From positions 62,001 to 126,000 of the forward strand of contig JANSXT010000015.1 of assembly GCA_024742765.1 (NCBI GenBank): a stretch of 64,000 bases of DNA, given 5' to 3'. The stretch is from Phyllobacteriaceae bacterium (GTDB lineage Bacteria; Pseudomonadota; Alphaproteobacteria; Rhizobiales; Rhizobiaceae). Below, piece after piece: positions 55,614-63,963 of this stretch. Below the pieces are notes generated by a model. It made no database searches and had not been told where the DNA came from. It saw only the letters and a program-made list of their open reading frames with translations. A program made the position numbers and the translations under genes. The first letter of the stretch is position 1, and the number at the start of each line of letters is the position of its first letter.

Positions 55614-56393
55614 ATGAGCATCAGCATAAAGTGCGACGCCTGCAAAAACGGCGCGTCGTTTGACATACCCATAACGATGGCTTTTCAGCCGATCATCGAC
55701 ATTGAGGCCGGAACCATACTGGCGCAGGAAGCATTGTTGCGCGGCAAGGACGGCTCAGGAGCCGGCGCGATACTTGCCCAGGTCTCCGACGACAATCGCT
55801 ATGTGTTCGACCAGACCTGCCGGAGAACGGCGATCGAGGTGGCAACGACCGCCGGCCTTGCCGAAACCGACGCTTTCCTGTCGATCAATTTCCTGCCCAA
55901 CGCGGTCTATGAGCCGCGCGCCTGCATCCGCCTGACGCTTGAAACCGCGAAACGCACCGGCTTTCCGCTCGACAGAATCATGTTCGAATTCACCGAGGCG
56001 GAGCGGCTCGATGCCGAGCATCTACTGAATATCCTGCGCGCCTATCGCTCGCTGGGCTTTCGCACCGCGATCGACGATTTCGGTGCCGGCTATGCGGGCC
56101 TCGAGCTTCTGTCGCGCTTCCAGCCCGACATCGTCAAGCTGGACATGGCGCTGGTCCGCGATATCGAGAGCGACCCGATCAAACGCGGCATCGTGCGCCA
56201 TATGGTGCGTATGCTGGCCGATCTGGGTGTGGATCTGGTCTGCGAAGGCATCGAGACGGTGGCGGAATATGGCGTGCTGCGCGACCTCGGTGTGACCCTG
56301 ATGCAGGGCTATCTGTTCGGGCGCCCTGAAATCGAACGCCTGCCGGCTCCGATCTGGCCGAACGAAGCCCCGGCGCACGCTGCGGCGGGTTGA
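55614..56393 (+). CDS. EAL-domain cyclic-di-GMP phosphodiesterase
   Basis: A 259-residue protein consisting of one EAL domain (about 20-245) after a short N terminus with CDACKNG. All catalytic elements are present: QEALLRG, LSINFLP, FEFTEAE, IDDFGAGYAG, VKLDMA, CEGIE and MQGYLFG. Unlike the EAL protein at 45.7 kb, loop 6 is normal. No sensor domain, so activity is likely set by a partner or expression. The ATG at 55614 has GGGCGGG upstream; a TTG at 55581 is an alternative. Confidence 0.9.
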   Translation: MSISIKCDACKNGASFDIPITMAFQPIIDIEAGTILAQEALLRGKDGSGAGAILAQVSDDNRYVFDQTCRRTAIEVATTAGLAETDAFLSINFLPNAVYEPRACIRLTLETAKRTGFPLDRIMFEFTEAERLDAEHLLNILRAYRSLGFRTAIDDFGAGYAGLELLSRFQPDIVKLDMALVRDIESDPIKRGIVRHMVRMLADLGVDLVCEGIETVAEYGVLRDLGVTLMQGYLFGRPEIERLPAPIWPNEAPAHAAAG

Positions 56394-56447
56394 CGGACGA
56401 GGCCGTTCCCGGCAACCAGAGCCCCTGATGGCGATGGGGACCTTTCG

Positions 56448-56843
56448 ATGAACGACGCCGATCCGTCCGCGCCGGCGGGCACGCCGACCCTCAGGACACT
56501 GGCCATGCCCGGCGATGCCAACGCGGCGGGCGACATTTTCGGCGGCTGGGTGATGGCGCAGATGGATCTGGCCGCCGGCATCGCCGCCGCCGAGCGGGCC
56601 AGGGGCCGCGTCGTCACAGCGGCGGTCAACGAAATGGCGTTTCGCAGCCCGGTGCGCATCGGCGACACGCTGTCGATCCATGCCCGTGTGGAAAGCGTCC
56701 GGCGCACCTCGATGGTGCTCTTTATCGAAGCCTGGGCGCAGCGCTATCTGAGCGAGGAGACCGAGCGCGTCACCTTTGCCCGCTTCACCATGGTCGCGCT
56801 CGACGGCACGGGAAAGCCGACCGCCATCCCGCCCGAGAACTGA
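56448..56843 (+). CDS. yciA: Acyl-CoA thioesterase, YciA-like hotdog protein
   Basis: A 131-residue hotdog-fold hydrolase acting on medium- or long-chain acyl-CoA. The YciA-type signature is visible: AMPGDANAAGDIFGGWVMAQMD (residues 19-40, with the catalytic Asp), then AVNEMAFRSPVRIGD and SEETERVTFARFTMVAL. It lies 54 bp after the EAL gene on the same strand. Length matches the family. Confidence 0.88.
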   Translation: MNDADPSAPAGTPTLRTLAMPGDANAAGDIFGGWVMAQMDLAAGIAAAERARGRVVTAAVNEMAFRSPVRIGDTLSIHARVESVRRTSMVLFIEAWAQRYLSEETERVTFARFTMVALDGTGKPTAIPPEN

Positions 56844-56849
56844 GCCCGG

Positions 56850-57638
56850 TCAATCGCAGTGGCGATATCCGGACCGCCGCTGGCGCAGGTCGAAATGGAA
56901 ATGATCGGCGTGATCGGCATCGCTGCCCGGCCCGAGCACGGTGGTGAACTCGTCGCAGGCGCCGACCCGCGCCGCATGCAGGAAGCCCCGCGCCCGCATC
57001 GCCAGAATGCTCTGCCGGGAAACGGTGATCACATGGCCGTTTTTCAGCGTGAACGAGCCGATATCGAGCGCATTGCCCTTGGAATGTTCGGACCAGCGGC
57101 TCGAGCCGCGAATGCGCCGGCACGAATAGGAGGACATGTTGTTCACTTCGGCAATGCCGGTCAGATAGCGCTTGCGCGCGGCAGGACCCACATCCTTTTG
57201 CAGCCATTCGGCGGCTGCCAGCGCGGTCTGGCAGTTCAGCGTCGCCGCCGGCTTGATGGCGACGCCCGACGCCAGCGTCGAGATGCGCACCGGATGATCG
57301 ATGCCGCAGGCGGCCGAATCGCGGATCGGCGCCAGATCGGTGAACTGAACGCCACGGCGCCTGAGCGCGGCGCGGCACTGCCGCTCGCTGGCCGACATCA
57401 TGCCGCCACGTCCGCCACGGCCAAGCCCGGGAAAGCCCACGCGCGGCAGCGAGAAGACCGAGCGCGTCGGCGCCGGATCGACGCTCGGCGATGGCGCTTT
57501 CGACCCGCCGCCCATGAAGCCCCAGTCCAGAAAGCTGCATGAGGCCAGCGCCAGTCCACCGGCAATGACGGCCGCAAGCCTGAGGCCGGTGCGCAGCCGC
57601 GCCGCACCGCTGGTTCGTCCGCTGGTTTTACTCATCAC
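56850..57638 (-). CDS. Extensin-like lipoprotein (LAS-type peptidase fold)
   Basis: A 262-residue envelope protein with an N-terminal signal and lipobox-like ALASC at about residues 30-34. The C-terminal extensin-like domain (about 110-262) has Cys87 and Cys111-type pairs and the zinc-site motifs of D-Ala-D-Ala carboxypeptidase/LAS enzymes: SEHSKGNALDIGSF and HADHFHFDL. A role in cleaving peptidoglycan peptides is likely but not proven. It starts close to a CtrA-type box at 57713-57728. Confidence 0.82.
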   Translation of the reverse strand: MMSKTSGRTSGAARLRTGLRLAAVIAGGLALASCSFLDWGFMGGGSKAPSPSVDPAPTRSVFSLPRVGFPGLGRGGRGGMMSASERQCRAALRRRGVQFTDLAPIRDSAACGIDHPVRISTLASGVAIKPAATLNCQTALAAAEWLQKDVGPAARKRYLTGIAEVNNMSSYSCRRIRGSSRWSEHSKGNALDIGSFTLKNGHVITVSRQSILAMRARGFLHAARVGACDEFTTVLGPGSDADHADHFHFDLRQRRSGYRHCD

Positions 57639-57712
57639 ACCACTCCGTCCCGAAGGCTTGGTCCCGCCGCCACGCTACGCCGGCAAGGTGAACGGGACGT
57701 TCGGAGAAGTGG

Positions 57713-57728
57713 TTAAGCCCCCGTTAAC
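57713..57728. promoter_or_regulatory. CtrA-type box TTAA-N7-TTAAC
   Basis: TTAA (57713-57716), seven bases (GCCCCCG) and TTAAC (57724-57728) exactly match the CtrA consensus. It is 75 bp from the extensin-like lipoprotein start and about 142 bp before the DevB-type gene, in the 231-bp divergent gap, so it could act on either. Confidence 0.55.
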
Positions 57729-57869
57729 GCGAGCGAACCGCAACATGACCGAGATTTAAGATGCGCTGGGCTTGAGCCTTATGGTACTGGATAGTACAAA
57801 ATCGCCGGCGATGGCGGATGTCCCCGCGCCGCACCTGCGCTCGCCGGCACCAAATTCAAGACGAGACCG

Positions 57870-59111
57870 ATGGCCGACACCGACACCAAAAAACCCGCCG
57901 ATCCGGCCGACAGCGACATCATCCTGCCGCTCCAGGTGATCGACCAGGCGCCCGACCCGGACAGGAAGCGGCACCGGCGCCGTCTTCGCCCCGTCTTCCT
58001 TTTACCGCTGGTCCTGCTGCTGATCCCGACGGGCGGCGTTCTGGGTATGTATTTTCAGCCCACGGGATTACAGCGTTTTTTCGAGACATTCGGACTGACG
58101 CCCGGCGGCGGCACCGAAACCCCGATCGCGGTCGCGGTCGAAAACCCGTCCGAAAGCGAAACGGCAGCCCCGGTACCGATGGTGGTCGGGCTCGGCCGGC
58201 TGGTGCCGCAGACCGATATCCGCACGCTGGCGCCGCCCTTTGGCGCGGGCGATGCTCGCATCGCCGAACTCAATGTGCGCGAGGGCGATCAGGTGGCAAG
58301 CGGCGACGTTCTGGCCGTGCTCGACAACAAGGGCGCGCTCGAACAGGCAGTCGCCAGCGCCCGGGCCAATGTCGAAGTGCGCACCGCCACGCTCGCCCAG
58401 ACCCGCCGCAACACAGAAAGCGCCGCCGCCGCGGCCGAGGCGGGCCTGCAAAAGGCGCAGGCCGCGCTGACCAATGCACAGGCCGAATTCGACCGCTACC
58501 AGACCCTGTTCGAGCGCGGCATCGTCACCCGCGCAGCGCTCGACCAGCGCCGCTCGACGCTCGATCAGGCTGCCCAGGAGGTCGAGCGCGCCGCGGCGAC
58601 GGCCAGCCGCTATGAGGGCGTGGAAACCGACGAGCAGGTCGATGTCGCCGTTGCCAAGCGCAATCTGGACGCCGCGCTGGCCGACCTCGAACGCGCCCGC
58701 ACCGATCTCGAAAAGGCCTATATCCGCGCCCCCTCCGACGGCACGGTGATCGCCATCCATGCGCGCGAGGGCGAAAAACCGGACGCCTCGGGCGTGCTCG
58801 ATCTGGGCGACATTTCGCTGATGACCGCCGAAATCGAAATCTACCAGTCCGACATTCGCCGCGTCAGCCTCGGCCAAAACGTGATGGTGACCGCCGACGC
58901 GTTCGACGGCGAACTGACCGGCACCGTCGCCGAGATCGGCCTTGAAGTGGGCCGACAGACAATCATCGGTGACGATCCGGCGGCCAACACCGATGCGCGC
59001 GTCATCACCGTCAACGTCGATCTGGACGAAGCGTCCTCGCAGATCGCCGCCCGCTTCATCAATCTTGAAGTGCTGGCGCGCATTCAAACGGACGCGCGGG
59101 CCACGCCATGA
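57870..59111 (+). CDS. devB: DevB-type membrane fusion protein (ABC exporter)
   Basis: A 413-residue periplasmic adaptor of the HlyD/DevB group. A basic N-terminal cytoplasmic tail precedes a membrane anchor (about 43-60), a first biotinyl-lipoyl-like segment (RIAELNVREGDQVASGDVLAVLDNKG, about residues 129-154), a long coiled-coil hairpin (about 155-285), and a beta-barrel end. Followed by an FtsX-like permease with a four-base overlap, then an ATPase. Such trios export glycolipids, peptides or other envelope material; the cargo is unknown. Confidence 0.85.
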   Translation: MADTDTKKPADPADSDIILPLQVIDQAPDPDRKRHRRRLRPVFLLPLVLLLIPTGGVLGMYFQPTGLQRFFETFGLTPGGGTETPIAVAVENPSESETAAPVPMVVGLGRLVPQTDIRTLAPPFGAGDARIAELNVREGDQVASGDVLAVLDNKGALEQAVASARANVEVRTATLAQTRRNTESAAAAAEAGLQKAQAALTNAQAEFDRYQTLFERGIVTRAALDQRRSTLDQAAQEVERAAATASRYEGVETDEQVDVAVAKRNLDAALADLERARTDLEKAYIRAPSDGTVIAIHAREGEKPDASGVLDLGDISLMTAEIEIYQSDIRRVSLGQNVMVTADAFDGELTGTVAEIGLEVGRQTIIGDDPAANTDARVITVNVDLDEASSQIAARFINLEVLARIQTDARATP

Positions 59112-60283
59112 CCGCTCTTCTGGGCGCGCTCATCGGCCGGTTGCCGATCGGCTGGCTGCAACTGATTCATTCGAAAACGCGCCTTGCGGCGGCCATGGCG
59201 GGCGTTGCCTTCGCCAACATATTGGTGCTGGTCCAGCTCGGCATCATGGGTTCGCTGAACAATTCGATCCTGATCTCCTACGGCCTTCTTGACGCCGACA
59301 TCATGATCTCGGCGGAAAACGCCAACACGCTGACCGAGGGCGACAATGTGGCCCGCCAGCGCATGTTCCAGGCGCTCGCCGTGCCCGGCGTCCAAAGCGC
59401 CATGCCCTTTTACGTCGCGACCGCCGACTGGCAACGCCCCGACGGCGACACGACGGCCTTCACCACCTTCGGCATCGATCCCGAGCGCGGCGACTTCCTG
59501 AGCGACGATCTGGCGCCGTTCGCCCCGCGCCTGAGGCTGCGCGACAGCGCAGTGATCGATCGCGGCGCGCGCGGCATCGATCCCGAGACGCTCGCCGCCA
59601 TCGGCCCGGACAATCCGATGCGGTTCGAAGTGTCGGGCCTGACGCTGACCGCGGTCGACACGCTGGTCGGCGGCGGCGGCTTTGCCGGCGACGGCTACAT
59701 GCTGGTTTCCGACCAGACCTTCCACCGCATCTTTCCCAACCGGTCGACCGGCGCGCCCGACCATATCCTGATCAAGATCGCCGCCGATGCGGACCCGGCG
59801 GCCGTTCTCGCCGCGCTTCAAGCCCAGTTCGACGGCACCGGGCTGCGGGTGCGCGGTTTGGAAGACGCCGCGCTGGAGGACCAGGCCTACCAGACGACCG
59901 AACGACCGACCGGCCTGATCTTCGGCTTCGGCGTCGTCATCGGCGTCCTCGTCGGCATCGTCATCGTCTACCAGATCCTGTCGACCGACGTCGCCGACCA
60001 TCTGGCCGAATATGCCACCTTCAAGGCGATGGGCTATGGCCAATCCATGTTTCTGGGCATCGTCCTCGAACAGGCGGTGATCCTCGGCATACTCGGCTTC
60101 ATCCCGGGCATCATCGTCTCCTGGCTGCTCTACGAGATGCTCGGTGCGATGACCGGCCTGCCGGTCGAACTGACATTGGTGACCACAGCCGCCGTGTTCG
60201 CCGGCACCATCATTGCCTGCCTTGTCTCGGGCGCCATCGCCACCCGCCGCCTGGCCGCCGCCGATCCCGCGGATCTTTTCTGA
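59108..60283 (+). CDS. devC: DevC-type ABC transporter permease (FtsX-like)
   Basis: A 391-residue inner-membrane permease with one N-terminal helix (about 28-48), a large periplasmic MacB-like domain (about 55-265), and three C-terminal helices (about 278-300, 325-345, 360-380), the FtsX topology. The LVQLGIMGSLNNS start and the C-terminal region GYGQSMFLGIVLEQAVILGI are DevC-like. Its ATG overlaps the devB stop by four bases, and it ends one base before the devA-like start. Confidence 0.86.
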   Translation: MTALLGALIGRLPIGWLQLIHSKTRLAAAMAGVAFANILVLVQLGIMGSLNNSILISYGLLDADIMISAENANTLTEGDNVARQRMFQALAVPGVQSAMPFYVATADWQRPDGDTTAFTTFGIDPERGDFLSDDLAPFAPRLRLRDSAVIDRGARGIDPETLAAIGPDNPMRFEVSGLTLTAVDTLVGGGGFAGDGYMLVSDQTFHRIFPNRSTGAPDHILIKIAADADPAAVLAALQAQFDGTGLRVRGLEDAALEDQAYQTTERPTGLIFGFGVVIGVLVGIVIVYQILSTDVADHLAEYATFKAMGYGQSMFLGIVLEQAVILGILGFIPGIIVSWLLYEMLGAMTGLPVELTLVTTAAVFAGTIIACLVSGAIATRRLAAADPADLF

Positions 60284-60284
60284 A

Positions 60285-61010
60285 ATGGATGCGCCGGTCA
60301 AAGACAGCCTGCCCGCGGTCGCCGAGGCCCCGCCGATCCGCGTGACCGGCCTCAACCATTTCTTCGGCGACGGCGAAGCGCGCAAACAGGCCCTGTTCGA
60401 TGTCGATCTGACGGTGCGTCCCGGCAGCCTGACCGTGCTGATGGGGCCGTCCGGCTCCGGCAAGACGACGGTGCTGACGCTGATGGGTTGCCTGCGCGAC
60501 GTACAGGACGGCTCGGTCGAACTGCTCGGTCATGAACTGAACGGCGCGCGCGAGGCCGATCTGGTGCTCTACCGCCGCCGGCTCGGATTCATCTTCCAGG
60601 CCCACAACCTGCACGGCAGCCTCACGGCGCGGCAAAATGTGATGATGGGTCTGCAGGTGCATGGCCACAAGGACGAGGCTTTGCAGCGCAAGGCCGCCGC
60701 CCACCTGCTGGCCGCGCTGGGCCTTGGGGACCGGCTCGACTATCTGCCGGGCAACCTGTCGGGCGGCCAGAAACAGCGCGTCGCTGTCGCCCGCGCGCTG
60801 GTCGGCAACCCCGCGATCGTCTTCGCCGACGAGCCAACCGCGGCACTCGACAAGGAAAGCGGCATGACGGTGGTGCGCATGCTCAAGCAGATGGGCCGCG
60901 AGCGCGGCACCACGACCATGATGGTCACCCACGACAACCGCATTCTCGAACTGGCCGACCGCATCGTCACCATGGAAGACGGCCGAATCGTCAAAGACAC
61001 GGCACCCTGA
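60285..61010 (+). CDS. devA: DevA-type ABC transporter ATPase
   Basis: A 241-residue ATPase of the LolD/MacB/DevA family: Walker A GPSGSGKTT (about residues 50-58), signature LSGGQKQRVAVARAL, Walker B IVFADEPTAALD, and switch His in VTHDNRI. It is the last gene of the devBCA operon; the ATG at 60285 starts just after the permease stop. Together the three genes encode a tripartite exporter that would need an outer-membrane TolC-like partner not seen here. Confidence 0.9.
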   Translation: MDAPVKDSLPAVAEAPPIRVTGLNHFFGDGEARKQALFDVDLTVRPGSLTVLMGPSGSGKTTVLTLMGCLRDVQDGSVELLGHELNGAREADLVLYRRRLGFIFQAHNLHGSLTARQNVMMGLQVHGHKDEALQRKAAAHLLAALGLGDRLDYLPGNLSGGQKQRVAVARALVGNPAIVFADEPTAALDKESGMTVVRMLKQMGRERGTTTMMVTHDNRILELADRIVTMEDGRIVKDTAP

Positions 61011-61025
61011 CGGATGCCGTGTCTT
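60994..61025. terminator. Hairpin at the end of the exporter operon
   Basis: AAGACACGGCA (60994-61004) and TGCCGTGTCTT (61015-61025) form a perfect 11-bp stem overlapping the devA stop codon. It also lies between convergent genes, so may stop transcription from both sides. Confidence 0.7.
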
Positions 61026-61059
61026 CGGACTTGCGTGACTGGAGGGTCGCGCGGGGGAT

Positions 61060-61644
61060 CTATTCGGCGTAGGCGGCGTAGTCTTCGGTCACCGGCTCCT
61101 GGGTGGCCAGCACCGCGAGCGTCATGGTCAGGCCCACTTCGACACCGTCAAATTCGACCGCTTCGACCGGCACATAGACCGGATGGGTCAGCGCGGTGCC
61201 CGGCGCGGGCGTGATGATCACCTCGTCGATCGAACCGTCGGGATTGACGAAGGCGTCGCTGACATAGCCGGCAATGACGCCATCGGCGGTGACCGCGTTC
61301 AGGCCCATCCAGGCATCGTTCAGCGGATGGCCGTCATAGGCGTCATGGGTTTCAAGGCCGCGCTGCTCCGCGAACGGATCGGCAAAGCGCTCGGGCGCCG
61401 GCTCGGCATAGGCAAGGACGGGCGTCTCACCGGCGTCCAGCGCGTCCAGATCGCTTGCCTGGGCCGTTACTGTGCCGGCAACCAGCCAGATCAGCGCGGC
61501 AACGGCGGCGAGCTGCGCGGCGAGGATGGCGACGGCATCGCGGCGGCGCGGCGCCGGCCGCGCCTGCATCGCAAGCGCCGTCAGGGGTGTCGTCTGCGTG
61601 GTCTGCGAGCGATTATGTGTCATGTGCGTTCCGGAAGTCATCAT
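61060..61644 (-). CDS. PRC-barrel-like membrane-anchored protein
   Basis: A 194-residue protein with a long polar N terminus, a hydrophobic signal/anchor (about residues 36-62), and an exported C-terminal domain (about 105-185) with a small beta-barrel look: LNDAWMGLNAVTADGVIAGYV, VNPDGSIDEVIITPAPG and VYVPVEAVEFDG. This matches PRC-barrel proteins, which bind partners or membranes. GGAGG 8 nt before ATG 61644 supports the start. A shared 26-bp element lies 48 bp upstream. Confidence 0.65.
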   Translation of the reverse strand: MMTSGTHMTHNRSQTTQTTPLTALAMQARPAPRRRDAVAILAAQLAAVAALIWLVAGTVTAQASDLDALDAGETPVLAYAEPAPERFADPFAEQRGLETHDAYDGHPLNDAWMGLNAVTADGVIAGYVSDAFVNPDGSIDEVIITPAPGTALTHPVYVPVEAVEFDGVEVGLTMTLAVLATQEPVTEDYAAYAE

Positions 61645-61692
61645 GTCTTCCGCCTCCTTGCGATCACCCTATCGCCACCATCGGCGTGGGCT

Positions 61693-61718
61693 TGTGCGCT
61701 TGGTCACACGGTGAACCA
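61693..61718 (-). promoter_or_regulatory. Shared upstream element, copy 2
   Basis: 22 of 26 positions match 25654-25679. On the minus strand it has GTTCACCGTGTGACC and TGTGA-N6-GCACA. It lies 48 bp before the PRC-like protein gene. Confidence 0.5.
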
Positions 61719-61855
61719 TCGTGCGGAGGAAACGGGCCGGCCGGCAAAAGGTTCCCTCATGGTTAACGCAACGTGAGGCGGGCAGAAAGGATGCCGAACC
61801 CGCATTGATCGCCGACCGCTTGGCGATTAACGTCGGCCATCGTTCAACATCGGAC

Positions 61856-62209
61856 ATGCCCATGCTCGCCAATACCGGCCGGACGGCCACCCTCATCGCC
61901 GCGCTCGCCCTTCTTGCGGGCTGCAACGCCGTCTCGGATCTCAATCCGTTCGATCGCGGGTCGAGCGAGCCGCTGCCGCCCGTCCAGGGCAATGTGATCG
62001 CCACCTCGTCGAGCCGCAATCTGGCGACCCGCATCGGCACCACGGATGGTTCGACACTGGCGGGCGACCCCACCGCACCGACCATCACCGGCGAAGCGGG
62101 CACGACGGTGGAGGAATGCCGGCGCATCAACAGCACGCCCGGCTCGCCGCCCCTGCCCGACGGGGTCGAACCGGACAATTGCGTGCGCGGCACCATCTCG
62201 ACCAACTGA
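61856..62209 (+). CDS. Small lipoprotein
   Basis: A 117-residue precursor with a type II signal peptide: lipobox LLAGC with Cys23. The mature region is polar, rich in Ser, Thr, Gly and Pro, with two further Cys (VEECRRIN and PDNCVRG). Likely an outer-membrane lipoprotein of unknown role. ATG at 61862 is an alternative. It is transcribed divergently from the PRC-like gene. Confidence 0.7.
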   Translation: MPMLANTGRTATLIAALALLAGCNAVSDLNPFDRGSSEPLPPVQGNVIATSSSRNLATRIGTTDGSTLAGDPTAPTITGEAGTTVEECRRINSTPGSPPLPDGVEPDNCVRGTISTN

Positions 62210-62322
62210 CGGGCCCGGCACACTGGCGTGCACCGCCCTTTGCCACGCGCCGTGCCATCCCCATATGAAGCGTCAGCGGCCGCGATGATGCGCGCCGCCC
62301 GCATTTGGGAGATCGCGCGCCC

Positions 62323-63009
62323 ATGGCGCTACTCGGCATTGTCGCTCTGGTTCTTCTGGGTGCTGTCATCGTGCTGCCGCAACTCTGGGTGCGGCGCACG
62401 ATGCAGCGCCACGGCACGCCGCGCCCCGATTTTCCCGGCACGGGCGGCGAATTGGCCGAACATCTGATCGCGCACTACAATCTCGATGGCGTCGGCGTCG
62501 AACGCACCGACAAGGGCGACCATTACGACCCGGCCGCGCGCATGGTGCGCCTGTCGACCGACACCCATGACAAACCTTCCCTGACCGCCGTGGCGATCGC
62601 CGCGCACGAGGTCGGCCATGCCTTGCAGCACCATCGCGGCGAGCGCGGGCTGAAGCTGCGCCAGGCGCTGGTGCGCATTGCCGGCGTCACCGACATGTTC
62701 GCTGGCCTGTTCTTCATCGCAGCGCCCGTTCTGGCGGTGATCGCGCGCACACCCGGCGCCTTTCTGGCGCTGGCCGCCACCGGCATCGCGCTTCTGGCGA
62801 TCCGCGTTCTGGTCCATCTGGTCACGCTGCCGGTCGAATATGACGCCAGCTTCGGCAAGGCGCTGCCGATCCTCAAGGAGGGCGGCTACCTTGAGGAGAC
62901 CGATCTGGCCGGCGCCCGGTCGGTGCTCAAGGCCGCCGCGTTCACCTATGTCGCCGCCGCGTTGATGGGCCTTGTGGACCTTGCGCGCTGGGTGCGCATG
63001 TTGCGGTAG
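62323..63009 (+). CDS. YugP-type zinc metallopeptidase
   Basis: A 228-residue membrane-bound peptidase of the PF04298/YugP type. An N-terminal membrane helix (about 2-20) precedes a cytoplasmic or periplasmic domain, then the zinc motif AAHEVGHALQH (about residues 90-100; HExxH), two or three more helices, and a conserved EYDASFGKALPIL segment with a probable third ligand. The ATG at 62323 was preferred; a TTG at 62305 is also open. Substrate unknown. Confidence 0.85.
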   Translation: MALLGIVALVLLGAVIVLPQLWVRRTMQRHGTPRPDFPGTGGELAEHLIAHYNLDGVGVERTDKGDHYDPAARMVRLSTDTHDKPSLTAVAIAAHEVGHALQHHRGERGLKLRQALVRIAGVTDMFAGLFFIAAPVLAVIARTPGAFLALAATGIALLAIRVLVHLVTLPVEYDASFGKALPILKEGGYLEETDLAGARSVLKAAAFTYVAAALMGLVDLARWVRMLR

Positions 63010-63100
63010 GAGTTTATGCTCGTTTGACAATTTTCGCCGGCAGTGTCTGTCATGCGTAAACGGCGTATATCGGTCGCCTCTGATCACTGACCCTTGAAAA

Positions 63101-63928
63101 ATGTCGAGCAACGGAACTGACTGGACCGACGACGAAGTGGCAGCCTGCGTGGCAGCCTATTTCGATCATCTTGAATTGGACGTGAGCGGTGAGCGCTTCA
63201 ACAAAGCACACCTTTATCGGGAATTGACCGGTTTGATCCCGCGCACCGAAAAAGCCATCGAATTCAAATTTCAAAACATCTCGGCTGTGCTCGACCAGAT
63301 GGGCGTCGAATGGATTCGCGGTTTGGCACCACGCAACAATTTCCAGCGTGCTCTGGCAGAGGCCGTTGAACGAAGGTTGCCGGATTTCTTGGCAATGGAT
63401 TTTGCGCAGCCGGAAGAAGGACTGAGCGACCCAGCCGGACTATACATCGAGCCCGCGCCCGAACGAGCCACTAAGCCCAACCCTCTTCCGACATACATCG
63501 AGCGATTGGTACAGAAGTTCGATCCTAGCGAGCGCGACCGAAGGAACCGGGCGCTGGGAGAAGCGGGAGAAGAGTTGGTGTTTCAGTTCGAGAAACATTC
63601 TCTTGAAGGACACCAGCGGGACGATCTCGCGCGCAAGGTGCGTTGGGTTTCAAAAGAAGATGGTGACGGCGCCGGATTTGACATCCTGAGCTTCGAACCG
63701 GACGGACGGGAAAAGTTCGTGGAGGTTAAAACCACCACCGGCAGCAGCCGAACACCATTCTTTATCAGCCGCAATGAGACAGAGTTCTCCCGCGAAACCG
63801 GTGATCGCTTTCGCCTAATGCGTCTATATGATTTTCGGCGAAGCCCAAGAGCCTTCGAAATGGCGGGCTCGATCGACCGGCACGTTCGATTGGTACCCGA
63901 GCATTACAGAGCTGACTTTCAGGCCTAA
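63101..63928 (+). CDS. DUF3883 domain protein (PD-(D/E)xK nuclease-like)
   Basis: A 275-residue, probably cytoplasmic protein. The N-terminal part (about 1-125) is helical: WTDDEVAACVAAYFDHL and RTEKAIEFKFQNIS, as in restriction-enzyme-associated N-terminal domains. The C-terminal DUF3883 domain (about 150-265) carries GDGAGFDILSFE, then KFVEVKTTTG, the D and ExK of the nuclease fold, followed by PFFISRNETEFS. GC content is lower than its neighbours. It may belong to a defence or repair locus continuing beyond the window, but no partner is visible. Confidence 0.8.
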   Translation: MSSNGTDWTDDEVAACVAAYFDHLELDVSGERFNKAHLYRELTGLIPRTEKAIEFKFQNISAVLDQMGVEWIRGLAPRNNFQRALAEAVERRLPDFLAMDFAQPEEGLSDPAGLYIEPAPERATKPNPLPTYIERLVQKFDPSERDRRNRALGEAGEELVFQFEKHSLEGHQRDDLARKVRWVSKEDGDGAGFDILSFEPDGREKFVEVKTTTGSSRTPFFISRNETEFSRETGDRFRLMRLYDFRRSPRAFEMAGSIDRHVRLVPEHYRADFQA

Positions 63929-63963
63929 GACGTCTTGGTCTGGTGCCGCCGCTTCTTGTGGCG

